Assembly: GCF_963675165.1 (NCBI RefSeq)
Contig: NC_087379.1
Span: 8,218,839-8,282,838 of the forward strand
Source: Halichondria panicea
Taxonomy: Eukaryota > Porifera > Demospongiae > Suberitida > Halichondriidae
Reading direction: 5' to 3'
Length of the DNA: 64,000 bases
Made by a program: the position numbers and the translations under genes. Each line of letters starts with the position of its first letter. The first letter of the stretch is position 1. Below the pieces are notes generated by a model. It was given only the letters and a program-made list of their open reading frames with translations. It searched no databases and had not been told where the DNA came from. This document shows positions 12,999 through 25,900 of the stretch, one piece after another.

Positions 12999-13067
12999 CT
13001 CAGGAGTGTCTATAGAAAAAAAAAAAAACACTGGCTTATCATCATGAACGCCACTGACAAGTGGCAC

Positions 13068-13451
13068 TTACCCGAGGCTCTGCTGGTTTGAGTTGAAGCA
13101 GCCATTTGCTGTAGGCGTGCCGAGTATCTGTAATGAAAATTACACTGGCTTATATCACCTGTACGCCACCTGTACTTACCTGAAGCTCTGCTGGTTTGGG
13201 TGGAAGCAGCCATTTGCTGTAGGCGTGCCTGCCTAGCCTCAGGAGTCTCTGTGTCCCGTCTCAGTTGCTGGGATGCTCTATTGGCATCCAGTGCATGCAA
13301 TGGTTACCTTGAATTTGAGTGCCCTGTGCTTTTCTCTGCGTTTGGCTAGCCTGACTTCTTTCTCTTCAGCTGTTTCTTGGGCAGTTGCTTGTCTCTCTCG
13401 ATCCCTCCTTATTCGAAGCCTTTCTTGTTTGCTTTCTTTGTCAGGATTCAT
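13068..13451 (-). CDS. Arg/Glu-rich repeated peptide, fragment
   Basis: The minus-strand exon 13308-13451 starts at ATG and encodes a charged repeat (KQERLRIRRDRERQ, then ETAEEKEVRLAKRREKHR), ending at a GTAACC donor. Downstream, ETPEARQARLQQMAASTQ is encoded at about 13175-13265, and a shorter duplicate of ARLQQMAASTQTSRASG lies at about 13070-13125. Similar (R)ETxExRxxRL repeats are common at the start of Helitron/PIF1-helicase-type mobile proteins, so this may be the remnant of one. The intron between the first two pieces would be unusually short. No helicase domain is seen. The rest of the gap to 13933 is blank to me. Confidence 0.35.
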
Positions 13452-13933
13452 TTTATGCAACTTTTTCTTATCGCTGTGCAAAATACAATAAGAATACACG
13501 AAATTGGTAAGGACCGCGTGTGCAAAAATCGGCTATCAGGCCTCATGTACCATGACATACATACATGTACATACAGAGAAATTGTCTACAGAGGTCACTA
13601 AGATAGGGCTCGCTACGCTCGCCCCAATAATAATACTACTAAGTCCACATCTATACAGCCACTCACCACTTCAGCGAAGGCAGTGACCCTTTTAAAATGA
13701 AAACACAAATAAAATGTGATCAGACAAAAGCTAGCTTCAAATTTTGAAATATAGGACCTAGCTTCCAAATTGAAACTTGGCTCCATGTTACAAATACATG
13801 CACACAATTGACAAGACCTGCCGTGTCACACGAACCCAATATATACGGGCAATACAAAACACACTACCGGTATAAAACTCTACTAACCTGATAAAAATAC
13901 AGGATACAAAACAAATAATTCGCTACACATGTA

Positions 13934-16900
13934 CTATGTCAGTTTACTATTATCTAGGCAATGTTTATATACTTTACTTGCAATCTCATATTTCTTTAAT
14001 CTTAGGAGTAGTTTCACTAGAGTTCTATAAGTTGCAGCAGCTGGGTTTCTACTCTGCCACAGGGACAAGCATTGCATCATGGCCGTTTGCGTGTCTTCTA
14101 AAACTTTAATCTGCCTCACATCAGCTTGCTGAGCAGGAGTGAGTCCCAACGCTAGACTGTACATTTTCACGTTGTCCAAATGAGCCGCCAAATAAACGAA
14201 CTCTGTTGTCTCAATCTCGTTGTTGAGTAGAGGGTGTTCAATGTCTATCCTCTCTGCCAGGCCTGCAGTGTGGATAGGGTGAGGGTCAGCATGGTGTGGA
14301 TTGCAATACAATGACAATACATAGCTCAGAGGAGGTCTGGAGTCTGACTCTCATGCAGAGAAGTATGGCTCCTGGGGAGTAGGATCCCAGAGTCAGCTAA
14401 CAGAGACAAACCAGACACAATTCTAGCTTTCCCAGAGGCTTATGTTTCAAATAATAGCCGCGTTTAGATTGCTAGTACGCAAAAAGCTTTTTAGGTTTAG
14501 CTCGCGCCTTTTCTGCGAAAAAAAGACTTCTTTGCAAAATCTGCCAAATTTTAAGCCTTAGTTTTAATGCTACAAGTTTCCCTACGTACAAATTGTGATG
14601 CCTAAATCACCAGGTAAGCCAAACTGAGCAGTGATAGACACACACAGACAGACAGACTGACAGACTGACAGACTACTGTAACCGAAGCCGCCTACGCACC
14701 TCGGGTTAATTATACTTACCACCATGAGTAAGATGACAAATATCAGGAGAGATGTCGCTGGTAGCTTTTGTCTGTAAAGAGAAATCAAATATTAGCTACT
14801 TGTGTTTGTAACGTAGAGTATAGAACATGTACTGTAAAAATTTATACAAAATAAAGCTTTCAATTGTAATATAGTTGATAGTTTCCCACCTTAATGGTTG
14901 TTGCAATGTCCCCACGAGCAATGGCGGGAGACTCTAGTGCTCTAATAAGGGCACACCAGGAGGGGGGAGGAGAGGAGCGCTTCACCCAGTGTGTCAGCAT
15001 GGCCTCAAAGCACGGCTCAACCCAGCGATAGTCCTTCTCAAGACTCTGTATCAGTACACACAGTGAAACACAGTATTAAATACTTAGTAAGAGCTCAACA
15101 TTACGTTGCTATAGTAATCTGTTAAATAAGTTGGTACTTCATACAAGACCACACCAAATATGCAGAATCACCATTGCTATAGATACCTCATTCTAAAAAT
15201 GTATTATTTAAATGCTCACTATTCAACCATTAAATAACCGCAGCAGTCAATTAAATAGTGCACACACATAATTAGGACTACACTGGGAGAATACACTCAA
15301 GGTGGTGGAGGGACACATTCTTAAGGTCTCACCTTCCTAGTTGCATAGTCAATGTCCAGTTCTATAGCCAGGCTGTACCAGTCAGAGCGTATCTCTTTGA
15401 TCACTTCCTTCACATCTGCAAACAGCTGATCAGTTTCAGAGCTGGAGGTGTGCTCTGTAACAATTGAAATTAAATTATACATGTACAGTACATTCGTAAA
15501 AGTGTCCTAACTATAATCTGCATACAAGCTCTAACATTATTCTCACCAACACTCTCTTTGAGGCAGTGGTACACGGTGAAGAAATGCTTCTGGTTCTTGG
15601 AGATCTCACAACTGATAAAGCCCTTGAAGTGACTATTTGACGGGGCCTTGACTTCCAATTCATTTTCAGTCCCACTAATTCTGGGTCTTCTCTTGCTCCA
15701 CTCGAAAGAGAGGCTCTTGTCCCTCAACTCTCGCTTAGAGGCAAAGGGCAGGGCAAGGAGGAACACATCATCCCCGAGGCTGACTTCCTGTAATTTATTA
15801 AAGATAATATTATGATACAGAAATGATATAGGTCATTGTATGAAGAATTAAAATGCTATAGTACACGTATGCACTACAGTTCACTTACTTCTGCGAACCA
15901 GCATTCTTGGTGAGGACTCAGAGAGACTTTGCTGGTGCATTTAAAGCAGGGATCAGCTCCAGGTGTGAGGAGACAAAGCTTGGAACCATCTTCATGTTTG
16001 CCACAGTAGCAGTCGAAGGCAATGATTGGAGTGAGTAGTGGACTGATGTCCTTCATCACCAACAGGAGGGTTGAGAGGACGTAGGAACAAAGCTCGTGCA
16101 TCGTATGGTCCCTGTCCTGTCGAATAATCCGTATCTCATAGCAATCGACGTTAGCGATAAGGGTAACAAAATGCTTGGCAGATTCGTCAATGTGAAAGGA
16201 GACGAGGTTTCTCTTTACTGAGGTATCAGTGGCAAGTTTCCAAGTCATGCCCAGAATTCCAGTACTCCCCCTTGAGACCAATTCACTGATCATGGCACAA
16301 AATACTCCAATGGGAACGTATTGGGGTTTGAATGTGATCTTGATTGGAGAGGGTGTATCAATGCCAGTGGGGGGTGGTTTCGTTAGTTCCTCGCGAGATG
16401 CACACTTGAGAATAGCGGGGATGAAATATGTCGTTTCAACTTCTTCTGTGGTATGGTCTTCCTCCACTGTTGTGATTTTGGCCAAAAGGTGGGAATGCTC
16501 GAGCAGTATGAGCAGCTTCTCAACAGGAATCAACTGGTCCACATGGTTTTCCTCCGAATGGCATCGAGTGATTGTTTTCAGTAAGAATTGACCCATGAGT
16601 ATCCAATTTTTTCTCTCATTATCATTAAACTGAATATTGCCCTCTTCAGAATGGAGCTCCAGCAGCGGCTTGACAACGAGAACACTGAGGCTGTTGAATA
16701 CCACTTGGGGGTTGCAAATGACAAAGTTTCCAAACCAACCATCTTTATCCTTGATCTCTGGGTGATAGATTAAAGCTCCAACGTACCGATCCAGGTACCA
16801 AACGGTGAATCGAACTTCCTTCTCTGTCATCTTTAACCCCTCGGTACCGATACGAATGCATTCTTCCATAGACACAATGTCAAACTCTTTTCTCAGTACA

Positions 16901-19900
16901 ACTCCCAACAAAAGCTGTTGTGGGCGAATTCGAAGCTTGGCATCTTTGAAATAGCTACTAAATATGCCATGAAGATGTTCACGAAGAGGTTCCATATCAG
17001 AATCAGTGCCTTCATAGTTGTCGACTGCTATGAACTTCTTGTCTTTTGGGTTTGAAAGTAATTTCTCAAACTTGCTGGTAATCTTGGTCACAGCTTCGTT
17101 TTTCTCTGTCAACTTTTGCTCTAAGCGGTCTTGGACATCTTTCTTGAAAGTGTCTGAGTTGAGGTGTTGGCTGACTGTTTGCTCAATGGCAGCCATGTCT
17201 TCTGCACTGACGTTAGCAGGCTCATCACTCTTTTGTTGAGTCAAAATGTTCCGAATTGCTTTCTTTTGTTCGTGTTCATATAGGCTCTTGTCGGCAGTGG
17301 TACTATCGCTCTTGCTGGCAGTGGTGCTATCGCTCTTGCTGGCAGTGGTGCTATCGCTCTTGCTGGCAGTGGTACTATCGTTCTTGTCGGCTGTGGTACT
17401 ATCACTCTTGCTGGCAGTGGTACTATCGCTCTTGCTGGCAGTGGTTTTGCTGGCAGTGGTCCTATTGCTCTTGTCGGCAGTGGTGCTATCGCTCTCGCTG
17501 GCAGTGGTGCTATCGCTCTCGCTGGCAGTGGTGCTATCGCTCTCGCTGGCAGTGGTGCTATCGCTCTCGCTGGCAGTGGTACTATCGCTCTTGTCGGCTG
17601 TGGTACTATCGCTTTTGCTGGCAGTGGTTTTGCTGGCAGTGGTACTATCGCTCTTGCTGGCTGTGGTACCATCGCTCTTGCTGGCAGTGGTACTATCGCT
17701 CTTGCTGGCTGTGGTACTATCGCTCCTGCTGGCAGTGGTACTATGGCTCTTGCTGGCAGTGGTACTATCGCTCTTGCTGGCAGTGGTACTATCGCTCTTG
17801 CTGGCAGTGGTACTATCGCTCTTGCTGGCAGTGGTACTATCGCTCTTTTCGACAGTGGTACTATCGCTCTTGCTGGCTGTGGTACCATCGCTCTTGTCGG
17901 CAGTGGCACTATGGCTCTTGCTGGCAGTGGTACAATGACGCTTGACAGCTTTTGTGGAGGCACAACATTTCTCGTACAGGAGATCGACTTTGATTTGCAT
18001 TGCCAGTTCATCCTTGAAAGTACCTATGAGGGTAGCAACAGGCTTAGCAGAGCCTAGATTTCCCAGTTTACTACACTGCTCTCTGTCAATGTCCGAGTCA
18101 ATCTTGGTATGGTGGCTGATAGCTGACAGGATTTGAGAGAGCGTTTCTCTGCTTGTGTACGTTGAATCGTACGGTGTGATCTTGTCCTTTCCTCGTTCGT
18201 AGGAGACTTGACACATGTCATTGAGGTCTTTGTCCAGTCGAAAGAATACTAGGAAAATCCCTGCGCCTTTGCTTAGAAAAGGAAACATCTCCATGAATCC
18301 AGGCTGCCCACCTATATCGACCAGATTTAGTAGGACTTTGTTCAGCAGCTCTTTAGTGTACTCTCCTGAACCCACAATACTCCGGAGTCTCGAGACAACC
18401 TTTCCAACATCTACAGTGGTCACTTTCACGACCTTTTCCGGTGGTTCTGGTGTTGGTGATACCGTTTCTTTGGGTACAGTAGCAGCTTCATCGATCTTGA
18501 GTTGAGTTTGCTTCTTTGGGTCAGTGGTTTCTTTTTTGGCCTGTTCCTTAGGTAGACTAATATTGCTGACAGTGCTGTCTTCAATCTTTTGGTGAGTGGT
18601 TTCTTTTTTGGGCTGTTCCTTAGGTGTACTAGTATTGCTGACAGTGCTGTCTTCAATAGGTTCACAGGACATAAGGTAAGAGAAGATAAACTGTGTTTCT
18701 TCCTCTAGACTTGAAGATGCTTTGAATTCAAGCTTTGTTCCAGATTTGTCCACAAAGGCCAATACTTGTTCACACTCGGCTAGTAATGTACTGCAACGTT
18801 TCCTTTGATCTTCAGGCAGCAAAGACAGGTTAGTGATGGATCCAACAAGCCGCTGTCGAGTGGTCGTTTTGCCAAGACCCGAGGGACCAATGAAGTGCGT
18901 CTTGAGATAATGTAGCTCTATAGTGCCACTTGTGTCGGCCATCAGCTCATCCAGTTTTTTTAAGTAGGTTCGGTTTTGAATATTGACTGTAAAAAAGTAA
19001 ACAATCAGTAATATTATTGAACCAAAGTAGTGGTAAATAATTATTATTTTTGTGGCACATTTTTATATCAAAATTGAGGTCTGGCACCGCGTAGTATGAA
19101 TGAAAGCATCGCGGGTGCTGATGCCTCGGTGGAGGTGCCAAAGCTACATAACATAAAGCTACTAATAGCTAGCTTTTATACACAGATTGATATAAATAAT
19201 GAAAGCATCGCGGGTGCTGATGCCTCGGTGGAGGTGCCAAAGCTACATAACATAAAGCTACTAGCTAGCTTTTATACACACATTGATTATAATTATCATG
19301 ATAAACATTTTTAATTTTGCTGCGCAGAATACACAATCACAGGGAAACTCAAATAGTGGGTAATGATCGACGATGATTGTTGTTAAAAACGATCAATGCC
19401 AAAAATTCAAGTCTAAAATTAATGGCTGCCATCAGCAGAGCCTTGCAGCTCTCTTCTCGCTACCAATAGGTAGCGTTCTAGTGCAGAGCTAACTATACTA
19501 AATAGAGTAGCAACACTCGGTAAACAAGTTTTGCTACGTGCTCTTTTGAAAAGGCTGCAATGGCATTCCAAGTAAGCAAAACTAGGCATAACTCGAGAAC
19601 AAAGCATTATTTTGCAAATCCACAAATATGAATCTAAGAAAACATGACTAGAAGCTTATAGAAACTCTTACTTGCATTCATTGATCCTTGAGCAGCTCTA
19701 ACAGTCTACACACAAACACATTACCCTATACCTCGCTTGTACTCAACAGTGCAGTCTAGGAGGGATGTGTACAAGCACGCATGCATGATGGTCACGATCT
19801 ATAGCGATTGTCTTCTCTGTTGTGATTTCAATATTAATACCGGTAATTATGGATATGAGTCGAATAGCTACTTAGTAGAGGGCTTAGGCGGAGGGTGGTT

Positions 19901-22900
19901 ATCACCTGACATGTAGTAACATGTGTACATGTACTTACGTTGGGTCAATTGCTGACAGATTTGATGAGCTGTGTCTCCTTTTCCCAATCTCAGTGCGATA
20001 TCCAGTAGAGCTCTGTAAGTTGCTTGTGAAGGATTATGTTGTTTCCAGATTTGCAAGCACTTCATCATGGCTGCTTGAGTTCCACGTGATTGGTTCACAT
20101 CGGCTTGTTCAGCAATAGCTAGCCCCATTGCAGTTGAATAAAGTTCCACATCATCAAAACATAAGGCCAATTCGGGAGTATCAGGAACCTCTATTTCACT
20201 GTTGAGTTGTTCGTCAGTCAGATTGTATTGCTCTACTAGTTCTTGAAGAGTGACTCGTTTAGCGGATGGTCCTATAATTATACATTGATTAGTGGCGTGA
20301 ACAATTACCATAACACCAATGCAGCTAAGCTTACATACTCAATGTTGGAGACATAAGGCCATGCATGCAAAGTCAATTTATAGTTTCTCAGGCTATTATT
20401 CCTAAAATAGCAAGTGGATTGAGGCATTTGATAAACATTAATGATAATGATATTCATAGAATGTTAATTGAAAACACACCCCTAACTTCCTCAATAAGCG
20501 GAAGTGCATAATTTTTACTAATTAATTTTAGTCATAATTATTTCATGACCAAAAAACCATACAAATTTATCCTTTTCTTTTCTTTAATTTGAGGTCACAC
20601 GTGTGATATTGTAAAGCTGCCAATTTCGAGCGCGAGGGCCTGAGAAACTACAAATTGACTTTGCATGGCATAATGATGGTAAGATATGGGGCAGGTGAAT
20701 TATCTGCAGTATAGAATAATTATGCCTATTAAGTAAGTAAATTATATTCTTTTGCAGAATGAGTAACTGAGTCTGAGTTTGGTAAATTACCAGCTGACGT
20801 AAGCTAGTTCAGATTATAGTGAGACAAGAATTGTTAGGTACAGTAGCGTCACTGTACTTTATATTGACCGCTACTGTACCAGAGGAGGTACGACATCCGC
20901 GTGTCATCCGCATGTCTTTAACGCACACATTTCTTAGGTCAAAGTTCGGAATGTGTGTGTTTAAGACACGCGGATGTCGTACCTCCTCTGCTACTGTAGA
21001 ACACTTCCACACACAATATTATAGTTATAGCCTTGTTCCTGCTGACATACCTAATTTAGAAGGCACCTCTTCTCTGACTGTATCATGGTCCTGTGAAGAG
21101 CAATACAATATAATACATATTCCACGCTTCAATTATCCATGCAATGCACGTCTACTAGAATACTAATCGATACTGTACAATATGTACACCTATAGCTTGA
21201 ATGCTAACAACACCTCTTGATCCTCACCACAGATACTAACATGAGCCACAACAATATACAATAATAGGCTATACCGAAAAGGAAGGGGACCAGGCCTCCC
21301 TGTGTAAATGGTTGAAACACTCCGCGTTATGATTTTGCGCTCGCGAATATTTTCGTTTTGACCGTACTCTGGTTGTTATTTCAACTATTTCTAGCTCTCC
21401 TATCTACTAGCGATCACTCAGGGCTGGGAGGTACTCTAGAGAAGTAAGTTTACACCACCATGACCTCTGACAAGCTCTAAGTCCGTTGTCTTTACTCTGT
21501 TTTTAATTTTTGTTCACTATGTTATTCATTGCAAATTTGATTTCACAGTTTATGCAACAGCATGTGGTTGTGACGGAGGGTTGAAGAAACGCCTACTACT
21601 GTTTTAAGTGGAGTTGCGTACTCTTCCTCTTGGTGAAAGGTTGATTAATGTGTTTTTGATGAATGTTACAGTATTTGTAATTCAGGAACAACAAACTCTT
21701 AAACTAAAACACTTATGATCAATGCAGAGGAGGCTAATTGTACCTCCTCTGTGATCAGTGTGTGCATTATTGAGGTATGGACTCACATGTGATTCAGTAG
21801 CTTCTTCCAGCAGCTTTATTACTGAAGGGTTAGAGGATTCTGATTCCTTGGCCACCATCAGAGCAGTCCATCCATCCTGTGATGATGATCATATGAAGGG
21901 ATGAGACGTACATTGTAAGAGGTAAAGTGGTCTAATGCGTATTACATGTAATTTGCTGACAGAGCAATACTGGCAACGGTAATTGCATATTAAGAGGTTG
22001 GGGATATCTGTTAAGGTACAAATGACTGGGACATCAGTTTAAAGCACTAAGGAAATGTACAGTCATGCATGTGATTGTCAGTACATGTACTTAACAATGA
22101 TGACAGTACACCTACAACTGCATGTATATATACGTATGTACGTCACAGAAAATTTAGCAAATCAGACACCCTACAAGAGTGAGAGCATACAGTAACTTTT
22201 GAGAACACATCTGTGCGATAGACCATAAATAAAGTAAAGGAAAGGGATTGGTAAAGAGCAAAAATGCAACTATCCAGCTATGTTATTAAACTGTACAACC
22301 TTTTAAGTGCTACGTATCATAATTATTCATTTGTGTACAACATATCCACGAAAACGTATGCAGCCCAGTTCGTCAACTTAGACACAAATAAGCAAGATAA
22401 GCGTAAAATTATAAGCAAAACGTAACAATTAAAATACTGGCAATGTGCATAATTGAAAGTACATGCGCAAATATTTCATTTACCAAATGATGAAAATTAA
22501 TGGTCACAAACATGCTGACTATAAACACTATCAGATACTCACCTCGTCAGCCAGGTCCACCACGGCTCCTGAGGAGAGCAGCTGTCTAACACAGCCAGTG
22601 TGCCCTCCCCTGGCTGCCATCATGAGTGGAGTACTCCCATTCTACAAGAGTGAGAGCATAATAATAACTTTTGACAACACATCTGTGTGATAGATCATAG
22701 TTACACTTATTTTTGGAATTTACCATTTGCCCCAAACTGAGTGTGCAGTGAGCGTAGTTTACAGCGCCTAAATCAACTTTTATAACCTCAAAAATATTAT
22801 GGTGGCGCTTAAGCGCACAGCTATTCTAGTGTTGAGTGCAATCTTTCAGTATGCAGTGGACCAACTGTACGGTTTGATTTTTCGTCTCTGTATTTTACAG

Positions 22901-25900
22901 TAGCTCTACAAATCAAATGCATGTGCATAATAAAAGAAAAGCCGACTGCCTTGAGCCTGACATCACAAATAATTACGTCTTTTAATTACAGCAACCGTTG
23001 GAGGACTTAAATAATGGAATTCAGTCAGAGTTGGTGCTGTAATTACAAATAAAGTAAGGATTGGCAATATTTACTATAATAGAGTGGTTGCATCTGACGT
23101 CATCCATCCACACACAAAAGTACATAACACTAACTCTAACCTTTCAGCAAGTTAGCTCGTAGTTGAGTGACGGTAGATTAAAATCCACACAAACCAAAAT
23201 AATAGTCAACCCAATCAATTCCATGGAATGCTTGTCAACAATTATTCAGCATAGAGGTGATTTTAAGGCAATGTCCATGTATAATTATAACTCCTATAGA
23301 CCATCAGTTTAGTATCAGATACTCACCTTGTTAGCCAGGTCCACCACTGCTCCTGAGGAGAGTAGCTGTATAACACAGTCAGTGTGACCTCCCCTGGCTG
23401 CCCAATAGAGTGGAGTCTGCCCATCCTACAAGAGTAAGAGCATAATAATAACTTCTGACAACACATCTGTGTGATAGATCATAGTTACACTTATTTTTGG
23501 AATTTACCATTTGCCCCAAACTGAGTGTGCAGTGAGCGTAGTTTACAGCGCCTAAATCAACTTTTATAACCTCAAAAATATTATGGTGGCGCTTAAGCGC
23601 ACAGCTATTCTAGTGTTGAGTGCAATCTTTCAGTATGCAGTGGACCAACTGTACGGTTTGATTTTTCGTCTCTGTATTTTACAGCAGCTCTACAAATCAA
23701 ATGCATGTGCATAATAAAAGAAAAGCCGACTGCCTTGAGCCTGACATCACAAATAATTACGTCTTTTAATTACAGCAACCGTTGGAGGACTTAAATAATG
23801 GAATTCAGTCAGAGTTGGTGCTGTAATTACAAATAAAGTAAAGGAAGGGGATTGGCATTATTTACTATAATAGAGTGGTTGCATCTGGCGTCATCCACCC
23901 ACGCACGAAAGTCTAACTCTAACCTTTCAGCAAGCTAGCTCGTAGTTGAGCGACGGCAGATTAAAATCCATATAAAACCAAATTTAAAAAAATAGTCAAC
24001 CCAATCAATTCCATGGAATTCTTGTCAACAATTATTCAGCATAGAGGTGATTTTAAGGCAATGTCCATGTATAATTATAACTCCTATAGACCATCAGTTT
24101 AGTATCAGATACTCACCTTGTTAGCCAGGTCCACCACTGCTCCTGAGGAGAGTAGCTCTCTAATACAGTCGGTGTGACCAAACATGGCTGCCCACATGAG
24201 TGGAGTACACCCACCCTACAAGAGTGAGAGCATAATAATAATGGTAACACTACAATTCCTTAACTACCAAATGATGTGATGGTCACGAACATGCTGCCTA
24301 TAGACACATCAGTTTAGTATCAGATACTCACCTTGTCAGCCAGGTCCACCACGGCTCCTGAGGAGAGCAGCTCTTTAACACTGTCAGCGTGACCTCCAAC
24401 AGCTGCCGCTATGAGTGGAGTACACCCATCCTACAAGAGTGAGAGCATACAGTAACTTCTGTCAACACATCTGTGAGATAGATCATAAATAAAGTAAAGG
24501 AACGGGATTGGGTGGTTGCATCTGACATCATCCACCCACGCACGAAAGTACATAACACCTTAACTAGCAAATTATGTGATGGTCACGAACATGCTGCCTA
24601 TAGACACATCAGTTAGTATGGTTCTGAAGTGGTTTCTCCCTCATTATTAATAATATTTTATGTAGCCTGAAATATGGCTGCATGTATGGTGACCGACGAC
24701 CTTACCTCTCATTTGAGAGGACAAGACTCAGAGGAGGTAAGCCAAAGTCAACAAGGTCACTTTTAATGAAAACATTAATTATCTTGTCCTGGGTTCATGA
24801 CCTTTGCTTGGATTATAGCAGCTACCGTTTCTATTGCTCTTGATCGTTTATTTGCCTGATTGGAAAGCTTGCTATACATAGATCTATCCAGCACAGCAAA
24901 CCAGTGCGTCAAAATTAATACCCTAGCTACAGAACGCTAATTTTCGGTCAAAGGTTGCAATTAAATCCTGGATCTCTTCTCTCAAGCTGGTTCCTCTGGG
25001 GCGCGATAGCTCAACTGATTTCTGCTATGATTATGAAGAGGATGAAGCTAGAGGTGGTGTATAAACTCAGGGGCGCGAGGGTAAACTCAGTTTTAGTGTA
25101 AAACATAGGGCCACGTGATGTTTTAATTAGTGACCTTTTGACATTAGCGTACCTCCTCTGGACAAGACTAAAGCATGGAATCAAGCGACATCGTCGCGGT
25201 TGGATAATTTAATAGCACGACAGAAAAAACAGACTTTCACAGCTTCAGCTCTACATACCCACAAACCAGCTTACCTCATCCACACTGTTGACATCCTCTC
25301 CCCTCATGATAGCATCTTGCAAAGCACTCAAGTCACCAGCCCTGGCAGCTTTGTGTAAGTCCCTTGGATAGTAGACACGCCCCTTTGTTTGGACCTTAGC
25401 CTCGAGTACAGGCTGCTAGCAAACATGTGTATTATTTAGAACACACCTAGCCGCGGGCGGCTTTTCTCAGTTATGTCATTATCAATTTCACCTTATGAAT
25501 CTCATTATTTTGCAAATGAATATCATCATCACACTATTTTGTACCACATGGACCATTATGCGCATGCGTAGTAGAAATAATGGGATAGAAATCCAATAAT
25601 GAGATAGAAATCCAAGAATAAAATCTGATGCGGGCGGTGGACCAGAAACCAGAGTATCACTTGGAGTGGCCTAATCTGTGTGCTGAGGATGGACTCGAGG
25701 CGCAGCCAAGTGCATTACGTAACTGAGAGGCCATCCGAGTGCACCAGTATTAAAACACGTGATTTTGGCTAGTAAAAGATTTAGTGCTGTCACGATATCT
25801 CTAGCCTTGTGTACAGCTGCCACTTGTACAGCTAGACCTAGCGGTTAAATCAAAAACTATTCGTGATGTGATATTTATTAGAATGTATACCGTAAATACC

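Larger units (their letters stand above)
21787..25412 (-). other. Gene B: ankyrin exon array
   Basis: The first exon (25275-25412, 138 nt) contains [18 protein letters not shown]. Four 99-nt exons follow, each one ankyrin repeat (TPLxxAAxxGHTDxVRELL, then SSGAVVDLA). A 90-nt terminal repeat ends LLEEATESH. All start and end in phase 0. The exons are very alike, so recent duplication is likely. Confidence 0.85.

Noticed and set aside
17246-18011. Long open frames on the plus strand and alternative minus frames (Leu/Val-rich, Pro/Arg-rich)
   Set aside because: They are by-products of the 24-bp coding minisatellite; the minus-strand Roc frame continues with conserved motifs on both sides.
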